A stretch of DNA of 64,000 nucleotides from Glandiceps talaboti (Eukaryota; Hemichordata; Enteropneusta; Spengelidae), in NCBI RefSeq assembly GCF_964340395.1, contig NC_135569.1:14947019-15011018 (forward strand). Direction: 5' to 3'. Shown one piece after another: positions 35,620-48,008 of the stretch. A program made the translations under genes and the position numbers. Within the stretch, counting starts at the first letter, position 1. The number at the start of each line of letters is the position of its first letter. The notes below the pieces were generated by a model. That model searched no databases. It saw only the letters and a list, made by a program, of their open reading frames with translations, and had not been told where the DNA came from.

Positions 35620-38072
35620 AACTAAACATACATACATACATACATGCATACATACATACATACATACATACATACATACATACATACATACATACATAAA
35701 TGTATATATTTATATATCGATATGTTTAGTTTGAACGACGAGAAATTTTCATGCAACTTTTCTAGCAACAAAAAGAACAGATATTGTGATTTATGGTATT
35801 TGTATTTCATCTTTAGTATTTTGTTCTCCTACACATCAGTAATAATGTGAAACTCTAAGAACAGTGTATGGGTCAGTGAGTTTTATATGTTCTACTTTTA
35901 AATGACGTCACCGTGCACATGTACATCGAGTAAGAGGGTGTAACCCATAGGCAGTTTCCTTGTAAGAACTATTCAGAGCGAAATGTTCGGTATCGTACAA
36001 TCAAAAAGGACGTGATTCGAGTACAGTGTGTTAGTCGATAAACACACGTTAAAAGCCTTATTCAATTCAGGTGTACATGTCATGGGTCACTCAAGTGTCT
36101 GTTAAGACATGGATGTATTGTTGTGTGTATTCTTATTCAGACACTGCCGCCAGTACAGCAAAGTCGCTCTCGATCACATCATTTTATACATATTGGATAT
36201 CGGGAGTGACTTTAAATCTACAATGGTTATTATGAATATTTACAGGGGCACAAAATGAGTGCTGGGGGTATATGTTTGCTGCCTGTTTTAACAGTTGATA
36301 CTCACAGGATTCTATTTAGTGAGACTGAACCGTCACTTGCAATCTAAAAAACTCACACCTGATGTTAAGATAAAACTTATTTAAAAACAATCCGATGACG
36401 TAATTTATTACACGTGATATGGAAATGTTGAGGAATCACTCCTATGCAATCAACTGTTCTAACATCTCCACACGACAAATGTAGTTTCATAGAAGGTGTA
36501 TATTGAGATAAACATTACAATAGAATGAACGAATTTATGTTTATGCATAAGTATTTTTACTTGAGTAAAACAGAATATTAACTCAGTATGATACGTTACT
36601 TTGAATTATGCTTACTGCAAATGGATGGATATACGGCTGCATACAAAGTAAAGGATATATTATATTATTCTGAACGTTGTTTATGTAAAACTCTTTCATT
36701 GTTATTAGACTTCCCTGTACTAGAGCAGTTCCGCTTTCTTTGATACATTCTGTAGTTGGCATCTTTGATGAGAGACGCTTAAAACATGTATTACCTGTAC
36801 AATGAAAAGATGGTCAACTGAAAGACAGTGTCGCCCGGTTCGACAAAAGTCTTATCTACATTATACATCCCATCGTCTGCACGTCATATACCTTACTATT
36901 TTTGAATGTTTTTACATTTCATCATTTGGCTGGAGAATAGTCTTAGTTTGACATTGCTACATTTCATCGTTTTGGCGCCAAACAATGTAACATCATCTCA
37001 TTCCATCGTCTGACTCAACAAAAATTTCTACTGAAATTTCTACTGAAATTGTTACATTATCTTTGCTTGAGATAATACTACTTTGTCAAATTCTTACAGT
37101 GATATGGCGTCGGTGTGCCCAGATTGTGGCATTGTCCAGGGAAAATGTGTTAATTATATTTTCATCAAGCCAGACAAGGAAATGTAGCCAAATTTACATA
37201 CAAGACATGCGATAAGATGTAGTAAAACAGTCACATTTTCATTTCATCAGACGATGAATTATAGCAGGATTTAGGAACAATTGTGTCGAGGAAGATGATA
37301 AAATATAGCAATGTCAAGTTGTTGTGTGTTTTTTCGTGTTTTATTTTTGTAAAATCAGACCTTACTCGATTTCTGGTTGTAAAATCGCAGGTCTATTCTA
37401 AGATTAACTTTGTGAACATGTGTGAGTGTTTCATTCATTCATACATAATTCACTTCATTCATAAGGCACAATTTTCAAAGTAAACAGTACAAGTGCGGGG
37501 GGGGGGGAACTGCCATATATATCATTACAGGGAGAGTTTGCGCGAAAATTGCCCTGGAGAGCAGGCAAGTTGTGATAAATGTCTAATTTCTGAGATGATT
37601 TGACATGATAAACGACATGTCATACATCTTGGAGTAACAAATCAACATTATGAAACTATATCTGTACAACTCGTCTACCGACTCATAGTGACAAGGACTC
37701 CTCATGTCACTCGTATATTTCATTTTTCTTGGCTGAACGAAGAAAAAATAATGAGGAATAATATGTGATTATCCCTTTTGTAATAACAATTATTGAATGA
37801 AACTACAGACATGTATAGTTGGTTTTACACCATGTATTCCCGATTGGTGGTTATACCTGACTGTTGTAACCATGTGGCAAATGTATATTGCAATCATGGT
37901 GATATCTAATAAATAGTATTTATGGCAATTAATACTGAAGTGCAATTATTAATCTGGATATTTTTTAAGTAATAAAATGTATATATCATCTAAATGTAAT
38001 AACACAGGTGTTTGCATGTTAAATATTGACTGCGTATGTATGTATGTATGTATGTATGTATGTATGTATGTA

Positions 38073-38103
<31 letters not shown>

Positions 38104-38469
38104 AGGTATGTACTATTGTAAAGTTTGGTAAAACTCGGAAGTCTTTCAAAGAAATAGAAGTGTGATTCATGTAGCCACTGACAATAGATGTTTCGTCATA
38201 CCCGGAACATACAGAAATATTGGAAATAACGCATGCGTGATTGTGAATAGTCTTACAAACCAAATACCACGAACTACCCATAACAATAAGACTGCCTCCT
38301 TTGTTAAAGTAGAAAGGACTGCATACACAGAATTTACGTGAGTCAGAAGCCAGAAACTTCTGTGGTCGCAAGGAGTTCTGTCAGAACTTATTTTGAAGTG
38401 AAAGTGCGAGAAGAACTACTGCTTTTAAGAATACGCTGCCTTCATATGTGATACATCCGTAGTGCTAAA
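35422..38469. other. Spacer between Ig genes 1 and 2
   Basis: Contains TA (35558-35617), CATA (35627-35700) and TATG/GT (38033-38105) microsatellites. At 36945-37270 it has inverted motifs of the 'tgctacatttcatcgt' repeat also seen at 18577. No further Ig copy found. Confidence 0.6.
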
Positions 38470-39507
38470 ATGATACCACTGAAAGTTATATTGGTTTCAT
38501 TTTTAACATTTTTATCTCAGTTGAAGACTGTCCACGCTACGGCTCCATTTGTTGATTATCCGAAATGCTACACCAGTGGCATTAGCTATGATTCACGACC
38601 CAACCAGGTTGGAGATACAGTAACCATTACCTGTGAATCACGTGGTGGACAGCCAGCAGCAAGTCTACAGTGGATGCGAGATAATGTTGTACAAAATGCT
38701 GTGTATAGCGTGGACGACAAGTACTTTAAGGCTACTAGTATCATCTCATGGTCTCTGACACCTAATGACAACGGTGCTACATTTGTTTGTACTGAGACTC
38801 ACATGGAACTTTCACAGCCCAGAAATTGTCAGGTCAATGCTCTTCAAGTCGTTTATTTACCCGTTGTGAGTGTTGCACCCCAAAGCATCATGGCTAATAT
38901 TGGAGATTCACCGTCGTTTCTATGCACGACACATGGCAACCCAGCCGTACGAAGCAGTTCACACCAGTGGTATTTTAACGATAACACTGAAGTTCCGGAC
39001 AGTAGTCGTTATGTCGTAGTACAAACTCCCGATGGGGGTTTATTGTTGTCTGTACTGTCTATTCAACAGAGTGACTTCGACGTGGATATTAAATGTAAGG
39101 CGACAAATAGTATGGGAACTACATCAACACAAGCCTTGCTGCTACCTGTCACAACAATGGCTCCACCCACCACCACCACCACCACCACCACCACCGCCGC
39201 CGCCACCACTACCACCACCGCTACTACCACCACAACTACCGCTACTACCGGTACTACCACTGCCTCAACAGCAAACAAACCAGCAGAAACCAATGCAACA
39301 TTGATAACAAGTATAACAAACGTTTCTGGTCAACAACAGCGAGTGACGACCCCTTCATCCTTAATGTCAACGGTACCAAAAGTGCTGAGTGGGACAGGTG
39401 TTGACGACGGTCTTGGTATAAAGGCTTCCGATGGCCCTAATGTGTGTACGGTCGACATCACATTAATCACTGCAGCCTATATCTTAGTTAAGTTTCTTAG
39501 TGAGTAG
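38470..39507 (+). CDS. Secreted two-Ig-domain protein with Thr-rich stalk, probably GPI-anchored (copy 2)
   Basis: 345 residues, single coding exon. Signal peptide (MIPLKVILVSFLTFLSQLKT), then the same two Ig domains as copy 1: YDSRPNQVGDTVTITCESRG and GATFVCTETHMELSQPR in domain 1, SPSFLCTTHGNPAVRSSSHQ and CKATNSMGTTS in domain 2. The extra Cys pair of domain 1 is kept. It is longer than copies 1 and 3 because of a mucin-like stalk of Thr and Ala encoded by an ACC/GCC microsatellite (39165-39255), then further Ser/Thr and sequons. The C-terminus (VDITLITAAYILVKFLSE) is short and hydrophobic with an S-D-G cleavage-like site before it, so GPI anchoring is likely. Function unknown beyond surface recognition/adhesion. 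Confidence 0.9.
   Translation: MIPLKVILVSFLTFLSQLKTVHATAPFVDYPKCYTSGISYDSRPNQVGDTVTITCESRGGQPAASLQWMRDNVVQNAVYSVDDKYFKATSIISWSLTPNDNGATFVCTETHMELSQPRNCQVNALQVVYLPVVSVAPQSIMANIGDSPSFLCTTHGNPAVRSSSHQWYFNDNTEVPDSSRYVVVQTPDGGLLLSVLSIQQSDFDVDIKCKATNSMGTTSTQALLLPVTTMAPPTTTTTTTTTAAATTTTTATTTTTTATTGTTTASTANKPAETNATLITSITNVSGQQQRVTTPSSLMSTVPKVLSGTGVDDGLGIKASDGPNVCTVDITLITAAYILVKFLSE
39165..39255 (+). repeat. ACC/GCC microsatellite inside coding sequence
   Basis: Encodes the poly-Thr/Ala part of the copy 2 stalk. The frame stays open throughout. Confidence 0.95.
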
Positions 39508-39558
39508 TAACAGTATAACAAACTTTAAGTCACTTGAAAAGAATTTTTCCACAAAAGT

Positions 39559-39584
39559 CAGACCACTACTATAATAGTGGTCTG
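39559..39584 (+). repeat. Hairpin just after Ig gene 2
   Basis: CAGACCACTA, 6-nt loop, TAGTGGTCTG: a perfect 10-bp stem about 52 nt after the stop, probably in the 3' UTR. An ATTAAA signal lies at 39752-39757. Confidence 0.7.
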
Positions 39585-41349
39585 AACATAAAAAAATGTC
39601 CCATTTCATTTCTAATTTGTAATGCCTAAAAAAATATTTTACATAATGTATTCTTTTATTTAAATTCTCCAACAATTTTCAAATACTGAAACTTTTGATA
39701 TCTTTAGATTTACAAGTGTTAACATTCGTTTATAAAATATTGTCTGTGAGCATTAAATAATTCTCGTGGTGCTAAATACCCATATAGATATTTTATTCAC
39801 CATAAATATTTCAGTGATATGTCAAAAATTGATTTTTTAACATTATTTCCATAAACAGATGCTATTTGTCTGAAGTGTGCTACTTTCACTTTTAAAGCAA
39901 TTATTTTGTAAATAATATTCCTTGGAAAATTCTTTTGAGAAATTGGAAATTGTTAATTCCTTAACTATTTTCCAATCATTTTCAGTCAAATTATATTATA
40001 TTATAAAAATGCCATCTGTTCTCGCCAATAGCAGAAATGTTAAATCTGGTGTCAGATCCACAGACTAATATTCCACATTTATAAATGACCTTTATGTATT
40101 AAATTTGAAAGTAATTTTGAAATAATAACACAATAATTATTCCAGCTCAGAAACCAGTTGTCGTCTGCCTCGACATTATTTTTTACTAAAACATTTCTAC
40201 ATTATATAATTTAGCGCGACAAATATCACACTACTGGTGACATTGCTACATTTTATCATCTGACACAACAAAAAATAAGCATATGTTGTTACAATGTATA
40301 TGATTTTGGCGCCAATCTGATAACATCATGGTCGCGCATTCAAATCAAATACAGAGATGTTGGTAAAATGTGTGTCACATCAGATGATAAATAGAAATGT
40401 AGGCAATATTAGTAAGATTTTTTTGTCGAGCCAGACGATAAAATGTAACAGGTTGAATAATAAGAATTATTATTGAACCAGATGACATCCTGTTCATTTC
40501 AACGGGATTCCTTTGTTAGGGTTAATAAAGCATTTAAGTAAAGTTTGAAGTAATTATGGTTTTCAATTGCCTGAAAGCTTGGATACTAACAAATATAATG
40601 AATATTGCCTTCGTGTAGACTGAATAATCTGAGGTCGAAATATATACAAAACGTTTTTGCAATACATCCAAATCTTTGTAAATTTAATAGTTTAATGCAT
40701 GCCAAAAATGACATTGTTATTAGAAACTTGTCATTGTATATTTTAAAGGCATTTCAGAGACGTAAAGATTCCTTGTCAACTAACTAATCACTTTATTTGA
40801 AATATTTTTACTTTTATGTTTACGTCTGTGTTGTTCTTTGTATATCATGTAAGCAATAATGTGGATTTTCGAAATGTAACCTCTTTGCAAATGTGCCAGT
40901 TGCCTAGAAACGCAAATAAATATATATCTATAATATATAGATAATAAAAAATAATAATATATATATGACCGACTGAAAACATCAAAAGGCATTTAACATT
41001 ATTAAGAGTAACCTTGGTGCCTATTTTGTGTAATTTGCTAACTATAGTTGACTTTACATTTAATTATTCACGTTCGATATATAATTTGATGTTTACTAGA
41101 CGATATATTCTTTGATGAACTCTTGATGAATATATCTTGCAGAATTATTATTTACTGTTGCGTCTTGAGAAAATTAGTTTAATAAATCGAAATCTAACTG
41201 CTTTCAGCGAATTCAAAGTTATGGTCTTATTTATGTGTTTATACCATTTATCACAACTATTATAAATAACTTCTAATTCGTTGATTTCTTAACATCAGAT
41301 ATGTCACTGCGAGTTTCTAAGCTAACCCACTTTCATGTTCCTACTTCTG

Positions 41350-41690
41350 GAGTCATGATGGGTGAATGGTTAGAGTGGCCGGCTTTGAATCTGCAGGTTG
41401 CAAGGTCGTCGCTTCTGAATAGCTAATTTCCTTGCGCAAGATTTTAAACACGATTGTGTCTCAGTCAACCCAGCTGTATAATTGGGGACCTGGTACGATA
41501 GATGTTGCAATGTGAATGCGTTAATCATATGCGCTTATAGAGGCTGCATTGGATTATATGCTGCCCAGAAGAAAAGGGCCGTTGTGCCGCTATAGATGTG
41601 TGCCAGGGGTAATAATTGTAAAGCGCTCTGAGCACAGAGTAGGAAAGCGATATGTCAAATCCAACATTATTATTACTATTATTATTTACA
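41350..41690 (+). mobile_element. tRNA-derived SINE
   Basis: Head 'atgggtgaatggttagagtg' resembles a tRNA A box, with a degenerate B box 'ggttgcaaggtc' 30 bp later. The body has 'gtataattggggacctggta', the tail 'gtaaagcgctctgagcac' then 'aggaaagcgatat', and it ends in an ATT repeat. This layout is typical of invertebrate tRNA-SINEs. Confidence 0.75.
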
Positions 41691-42069
41691 TCCCATCAGG
41701 ATTCAATTCCACGTTCTCGAATTTGGAGTCAATAATTCTCATTTTGTTATTTCGATATACAATTTAATATATTCATTTTGTGTCTATCATTTGTTCTAGA
41801 AATGATTCAACATACATTTCAGGTCCGTGACCGATCGCGGTCAACCTATTTCGGTCTCGTTTCACTAGTTGGAAATATGCATAAGAATATTTCAACTTGA
41901 AAAATCATGAACCACAGTTGCATACTGTTGGGATGTTTGTGTTGTTCGCCGAATTTGTGACTTGAAATTATGTGCCTGTAGCCAAAGAAAATCAACAATT
42001 TTTGCACTATATATAGTTATATTCATCGTTATATATCGGAATCGTGTGAGTTTTCTAAATTCAGATTGT

Positions 42070-42300
42070 ATTTACACATGGTCAATCTAACTGTATAATT
42101 GGGGACCCGGTAGGATAGAGGTTGCAATGTGAATGCTTTAATCACATGTGCTTAGAAAGGCTGTAATGGATTGTATGCTGCCTGGGGGGACGAGAAAGTA
42201 TAGAGGGTCGTTGTGCCGTTATTGGTCCACACGGGGGGGGGGGGAGTTAACATTGTAATGTGCGTTGAGCAATGTCAGAAAGTGTTGTATAAAACTAACA
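42070..42300 (+). mobile_element. 5'-truncated second SINE copy
   Basis: Repeats the body of the SINE at 41350 from 'ctgtataattggggaccc' to the decayed tail 'gcgttgagcaatgtcagaaa'; the tRNA-like head is absent. Confidence 0.75.
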
Positions 42301-42945
42301 GTATTTAGTCAGTTCGAAAGAAATTACATAATTTGTGCGAGAGGGCGCGTGACTACTTTCTTGGCACCAACATTAACACAGTGCATTTTCTCTAAACAGC
42401 AAGTGGTTCTGACGAAATGCATATAAAGGAAATAGCAGAATTGATAGACTTAGATTATTGTTGCAAAGCTTCTTAGTCTGTCCTTTGTAAATAAAATAAA
42501 TAAATAAAAGTAAAGTATATGTGTTTGTGAAACGGAAAATCGACTTATATTCTGGCCACAAATCTATTATTTATACTGAGTGTGTATAAAAGCACAATGG
42601 GTTGTTCAGTTTGTAGGTCAAGATCTCTGTTTTGTATGTACTCCAAAGTAAAAGAAAATGAGCCCGAAGTGGATTCCAAAAATAGGACGTCTTTTCTTCG
42701 TTTCATGTTTATTGTGGGTACATATGTGGCCTTGCCCACTATTTCATTGTCGTGGTGGAATCTTTCCTTACAACCTTTGATCAACCCATTGATGCTAAGG
42801 TTTTCATAGCGTACTGACACACAACTGGGGAAGAAAGAACTATGGGTTAATTGAGGACGGCTTCACTGGATTTTATAGAGAGGGGATTACTTAACAGCTA
42901 CGGCAGTGTCGATTTACAAGTTCTTGGTTTGGCGGAACTATCAAC

Positions 42946-43845
42946 ATGGAACTGTGGAAAGCTGTGTTAGTTGAATTTATATTACTGTTTGCAGACTTTA
43001 ACGGCGTTTGCCCAACTGCTCCTTACAGTGGGTATCCACAATGCTTTACTGCGGGCATCAGATATGACTCTCGGCCAAACAAAGCTGGAGACCCGGTAAG
43101 TGTGACTTGTGAATCTCGCGGTGGTCAACCTGCCGCTGATTTAGTCTGGAGTCGTGATGGTGTGGTACTAGAGGCAGACTACAATGTAGAGGAAAGATAT
43201 CGAACAGCGACTAGTCATCGCGCATGGTCACTAACACCTGCCGACAACGACGCTGTGTTGATGTGTACAGAAACACACCCTGAACTACTACAACCCAGAA
43301 CCTGTCAAATTCAAGCAATTTTTGTCGTTTATCCTCCAATTGTTGTGGTGGACCCTTCTCGTCTGAATGTAATAATTGGCGACGCGGCTGTGTTTTCATG
43401 TACCGCTCATGGCAACCCAAGCCTTCGACGCAAACCACAGAAGTGGTATTTCAATGACGACTTAGACGTACCAGACAGTAACCGTTATTCAACTATCCAA
43501 ACATCTGACGGCACTTTAATACTTTCTATCAGTGAAATCATGTACAATGACTTCAGTATTGCCATCACTTGCAAGGCAACAAATAGCGAGGGTACAACAT
43601 CAACTTCAGCGCTACTGGAGCGACAGACAGTGACAACGCGAACACCAGCGACAGTCCATAGCAAACTGACAGTTCACCCAACATCTATCCTTGGCACCAA
43701 AAACCCACCTTCGATGACGACATCCCGAGGTATAGACAAGAATGACACAACAATTAACACCAGTAAGGCTAATTCGTGTACCTGTGTACATTATACATTA
43801 TACTTGGTACTGTGTTATGGTATATATACAAGCTTTTGTATGTAA
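42946..43845 (+). CDS. Secreted two-Ig-domain protein, probably GPI-anchored (copy 3)
   Basis: 299 residues, single coding exon; ATG in the context AACATGG. Signal peptide MELWKAVLVEFILLFADFNG. Ig domain 1 keeps YDSRPNKAGDPVSVTCESRG, the Trp of LVWSRDG and CTETHPELLQPRTC. Domain 2 keeps AAVFSCTAHGNPSLRR, KWYFNDDLDVPDSNRY and CKATNSEGTTSTS. The stalk is Thr-rich with sequons. The tail (HYTLYLVLCYGIYTSFCM) is hydrophobic, Cys-rich and ends without a cytoplasmic segment, consistent with a GPI signal. It lies in tandem with copies 1 and 2, about 3.4 kb after copy 2. Ig domains are clear; the biological role is unknown. Confidence 0.9.
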   Translation: MELWKAVLVEFILLFADFNGVCPTAPYSGYPQCFTAGIRYDSRPNKAGDPVSVTCESRGGQPAADLVWSRDGVVLEADYNVEERYRTATSHRAWSLTPADNDAVLMCTETHPELLQPRTCQIQAIFVVYPPIVVVDPSRLNVIIGDAAVFSCTAHGNPSLRRKPQKWYFNDDLDVPDSNRYSTIQTSDGTLILSISEIMYNDFSIAITCKATNSEGTTSTSALLERQTVTTRTPATVHSKLTVHPTSILGTKNPPSMTTSRGIDKNDTTINTSKANSCTCVHYTLYLVLCYGIYTSFCM

Positions 43846-44207
43846 GATATCAATATCCGTGGAAAAAAATATATATACATCGTATGTAGATACATATTTA
43901 GCAATTGATTTGAGGTGTAACATGTAGATAAGAACAGTCAGAACAGTGATGTAACCGCAATCATTATTCTTTAAAATAATTACCAAAACATTGCGAAGAA
44001 CGGCTCAGTCATTCCAAAAAAAATATTTTACCTTGTATATGGAGATGTATCCTCGGTCTTGTGACAAGAAAATGCAAGATTTAGAAAAATACAGGTAAAC
44101 TCACTCAACCTGAAAAAATGACTGCCGAGACAAAATTCTTACTGGTATTGCACGGGATCATGCTTATTTATGTTTACGAAAACACACACAGAGACATCCA
44201 CATCCAC

Positions 44208-44246
<39 letters not shown>

Positions 44247-44570
44247 GGCACTTTGTCATGCCTATAGTACTACTGAACCTTATCGGTTCAGATGTGCTAA
44301 ACATTACAAATTTGTATAAAATATGTATGAAATTACTTAACAGTATTGAAACATACATATTTGTACATACATTAATTTAGAGAACGGTCACTCACTGGAA
44401 GAATAAGATCAATGAACTAGTATTATGTACCCATGCCTATGATTGCATATGTGAATGTTTCTTTCGCTTGACCACATGTGGAAGTATTGAGTGCGCCATC
44501 AACGGTGAGACTATCTATGCGTAACCGACACCAGGTTCATTACAGAAAGTAACAAATGGGAATGTCATTA

Positions 44571-44868
44571 ACATGGCCATATTGGTGAGAATTGGTATTG
44601 ATTTTTGATTGATAAAACAACTTTTGTATGGCAAAACAATTTAAAACAACATATATCAAATATGTGTTTGTAACTAAATAAAATATAAAAAGCTGCAAAG
44701 GTGTGTTATTCTACATGTACGTACAATAACAAACAGTTTACCCCATTTTTGAACAGTATTTGGTATATGTTAATTCACAGTTTTTTCAAGTAGAAAAGCA
44801 TAGAAAATTTGTTCTGCCAATCAAAAATCCGAATTAAATACCCATTTCTCATCCACATGGTCACTTTT
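44571..44868. mobile_element. Palindromic MITE-like element, family B copy
   Basis: Left 'acatggccatattggtgaga', right 'ctcatccacatggtcacttt', with core 'gtttgtaactaaataaaa' and 'acgtacaataacaaacag', as in the intronic copies at 10223 and 13993. Confidence 0.7.
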
Positions 44869-45949
44869 GCTAAGAGGATGTTTTAATTTATAGCCTTGAG
44901 GGACAACTATATGCTTAGCCTACCACTATTTTAGCTATCCAAACTGCCATTTAGATTGTTTCCGTCTTGATGAAGAAGACACAGCCCTTAAACACTACAA
45001 CGTGTCTGTGATAGGCAGAAATTGGCTTGATTTTGATAATTTCCCCTGAAGGTCAAGGTCAAGGTCAAATGTCAATGCCTCAAAAGATAGCTTGCATCTG
45101 ATATATGGGTAGACACTTGAGTGGAGTCTCCGTGTATTACAGTTTTTGGAGAACTGTTATGTAAAAAGGCAATGCAACTGTTCTTATCAAATGATGGGAT
45201 ATGTCTCTATACTTCCAACATTCTGTGTCAAGTGTTAATAATCCAATTCAATTGTTTACTTTCCCTGTTTGTAAAAGGTTCCATTCATCTATGCTTCAGT
45301 GTCCGCAGTTGTATTTATGATTTAACTTAAATCTCTGAGGAACAGAACTACATTTTAGCAGTTGTAACAACCGTTTCAGAGAAGTACTATGCACCTACAG
45401 CGATGAGCATGAAGTAAATACACAAGGGCTCTATAGTTGGCCAATTCTGAGTGTTTTGTACCCAAGTCACTTTAGTCCAAATACATGTTCTGTCCTCCAG
45501 TTCTGTCCTTGTCCTCACGAGGTATTGCAACTGACATGCACAAACTCCAACCTTTAATGCCCAATGTTTTCCAGCAGTAGAGCTTCAGAAAATTTTGTCC
45601 CATAATTGGTCAATTCTGTATTGCACAGCATTTTACCATTTTGACTCGTATTTCAAGCACCACAACAGTGACATGGAGATGGATCGATGTTGTCTTGACC
45701 CATGAATTCTGTATTTTCTGTTCGAACCCATAAAACCCATAAAGCTTGTGCATGGTATGATTAAAGTGTGATGTATTGTTTATTGAATTTTCCTTGAACA
45801 GAATTCTTTTCTTAACTTGATCTTACCTCTCATGAAATATATGGGTGATTATCCATCAAGGAGAACTCGTAGTGGTAGTAAATTCACAGATCAAATATTT
45901 GAGGCTGCCCTAAAACATGAACGACTTAAAGATAAAATCTACTGTCAAT

Positions 45950-46370
45950 TCATAGAGTAGCTTACAGGAAAGAAAATAAGGTTTGTAAAACCGTGTGATT
46001 GGTTTAAATCTATGAATCATTCATCCAATTATCAAGCAGCTTACTGGACCAGAATAAAGTTTGTATAACACTCTGTGATTGGTTAGTCATTGAATCATTT
46101 GTCTTTTCATCCAATCATCAAGCAGCTTACTGGAACAGAATAAAGTTTGTATACCACTCTGTGATTGGTAGTCATTGAATCATTTGTCTTTTCATCCAAT
46201 CCTCAAGCAGCTTACAGAAACAGTAAGGTTTGTATAACAGTCTGTGATTGGTAAGTTATTGAATCATTTCTCTGTTACCAATTTATCTGATTGGTTGTTA
46301 GTTATCAAAGTATCCAGTTGATCAGCTTATTATCAAGTAGCTTTAATACAGGGAAGAGTTTTGTGTAACA
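45950..46370 (+). repeat. Tandem repeat, about 85-bp unit, 4-5 copies
   Basis: Unit contains 'caagcagcttactggaacag', 'aataaagtttgtataaca' and 'ctctgtgattggt'. Copies diverge more towards the right end. Confidence 0.85.
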
Positions 46371-47028
46371 GCTGATGGTTGCAGCTGTTCTGATTGTTCA
46401 CTCTGTACATCATATCATTCATACATTAAGGACTACAGAACAGTATGAACGTGATAGACTCAAACATTGTGCAGAAAAATATTAGGATGCCAGTGCTTGG
46501 GCAAAATTCAAGAAAGTTGGAAATTGTGTTAACAATACGGGAGTACTACTGAAAACAAACAATATTTTACATCACAATTATATCAAAATATCAGTGACTC
46601 AAGAAATCCTTTGCATACTATTCACTAAATCTTTGGGCAAAATTTTTATAAGACATATGGTCTTTATTATGTTTAATGTATGCACTAACTTGTATTGAAA
46701 TTGAATATAGCATAATTATCGAAAATCATTAATTATGCAAATTATTCATTAAAAATGTAAGGTACATCATGACATTTTAAAGGATAAATGCACTTTGTTG
46801 TGTTTAACGAATGTACTAAATAATATTGAAATTGAAGTATGTAGTCTTAATTTGTTCATTTCATTGATATGCAAATTTCCCTAATTAACATGAACAGATC
46901 TCGCTCAGAATTAAAACTAATCAGGTCTAGTCACTACCCCAAAACATTATATGTACCAAATTTCAGTATAAAGAAAATGATGACACAGACAAACAGACAC
47001 ACAGACGAAGGGACGGACAGACTTTCAT

Positions 47029-47067
<39 letters not shown>

Positions 47068-48008
47068 TCGGCATCTCAATACCTGTCTTATCGGGAGGTA
47101 AAACAATATCCTATTCCAGAGAAAAACTAGGTCTTTTTTAGACTGTAACAGTACAGTCTGCATAAAGTGTTCATCTACTTAACTTATAATTGCCTACATT
47201 TAATGCTTTTACACCTCATCAAACTCTCACGGGATTATTGTTACTAGCGACTATATTATCTAGGGATTGAAGTAGTTAAAAACAGAATTAATGTAAAATA
47301 AAAATAAACCTACCCTATTTCCTGAAGTAATATATTTTGCCTAATTAATTTCATATCTATGCTGTTTTTGAATGATTTAAAATGTTGCATGATAACATAT
47401 CTTACACTGAATGAGATAGATGACATTTCTCATTAAACAGATTATTGTTCTTCTGATAGAACACTATTGGAGGGACTGTCGTCCCCGCCCCTCCCCACTC
47501 CCACCATTGAAACCTTTTGAATTTTTTGGACCAGAAGTATGTGCTCTTGTGCTATATTGACGTGTCGGCTGATTAATAATACACACTTCTTATCACAATA
47601 GCAAATATCAAAATGCTTAATCAATACAAACATAAGAAAAAATGTGAATGTTCATAGTGCATGTACAGTGTATAATTATGTCTACCATACCCAGTATCGA
47701 AAAAGTGAATAGTGTACGCATATATTCGGAACAGTACGGGGAAACCACGGGGTCGGCTTTGAATGGAGACACGAAGCTTAGACTGACGATTTCCTACTAA
47801 AACCATGTTGAGCGGTACATCATTACATTGTAAGTTAAGTTTAAATAGAAAATTACATTCTATCATCTGTTGGTATTTTTACTTAGTTCAATACATTGCT
47901 GCAAAAAATAGCTGAAACGTGTTGTGTTATTTTATAAATAGTTCAATATTGGTCTGATGTTTTCGTCTTTTCTGAAACATGTCTGGTATTAAAGGAACCC
48001 CATAATAC

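Larger units (their letters stand above)
39508..42945. other. Spacer between Ig genes 2 and 3
   Basis: Holds the hairpin above, scattered inverted 'acattttatcatctgac' motifs at 40230-40460 and two SINE-like copies. No coding region recognised. Confidence 0.6.
43846..48008. other. Intergenic DNA after the Ig cluster
   Basis: Contains CAGA microsatellites (44206-44248, 47029-47067), a family B element (44571-44868) and the 85-bp tandem repeat. No gene recognised. Confidence 0.6.

Noticed and set aside
39032-39304. Poly-Pro and poly-Val ORFs over Ig gene 2
   Set aside because: Other-frame shadows of the Thr-rich stalk.
41350-41430. A genuine tRNA gene
   Set aside because: Only loose A and B boxes, no cloverleaf, and it continues into a SINE body with a related copy nearby.
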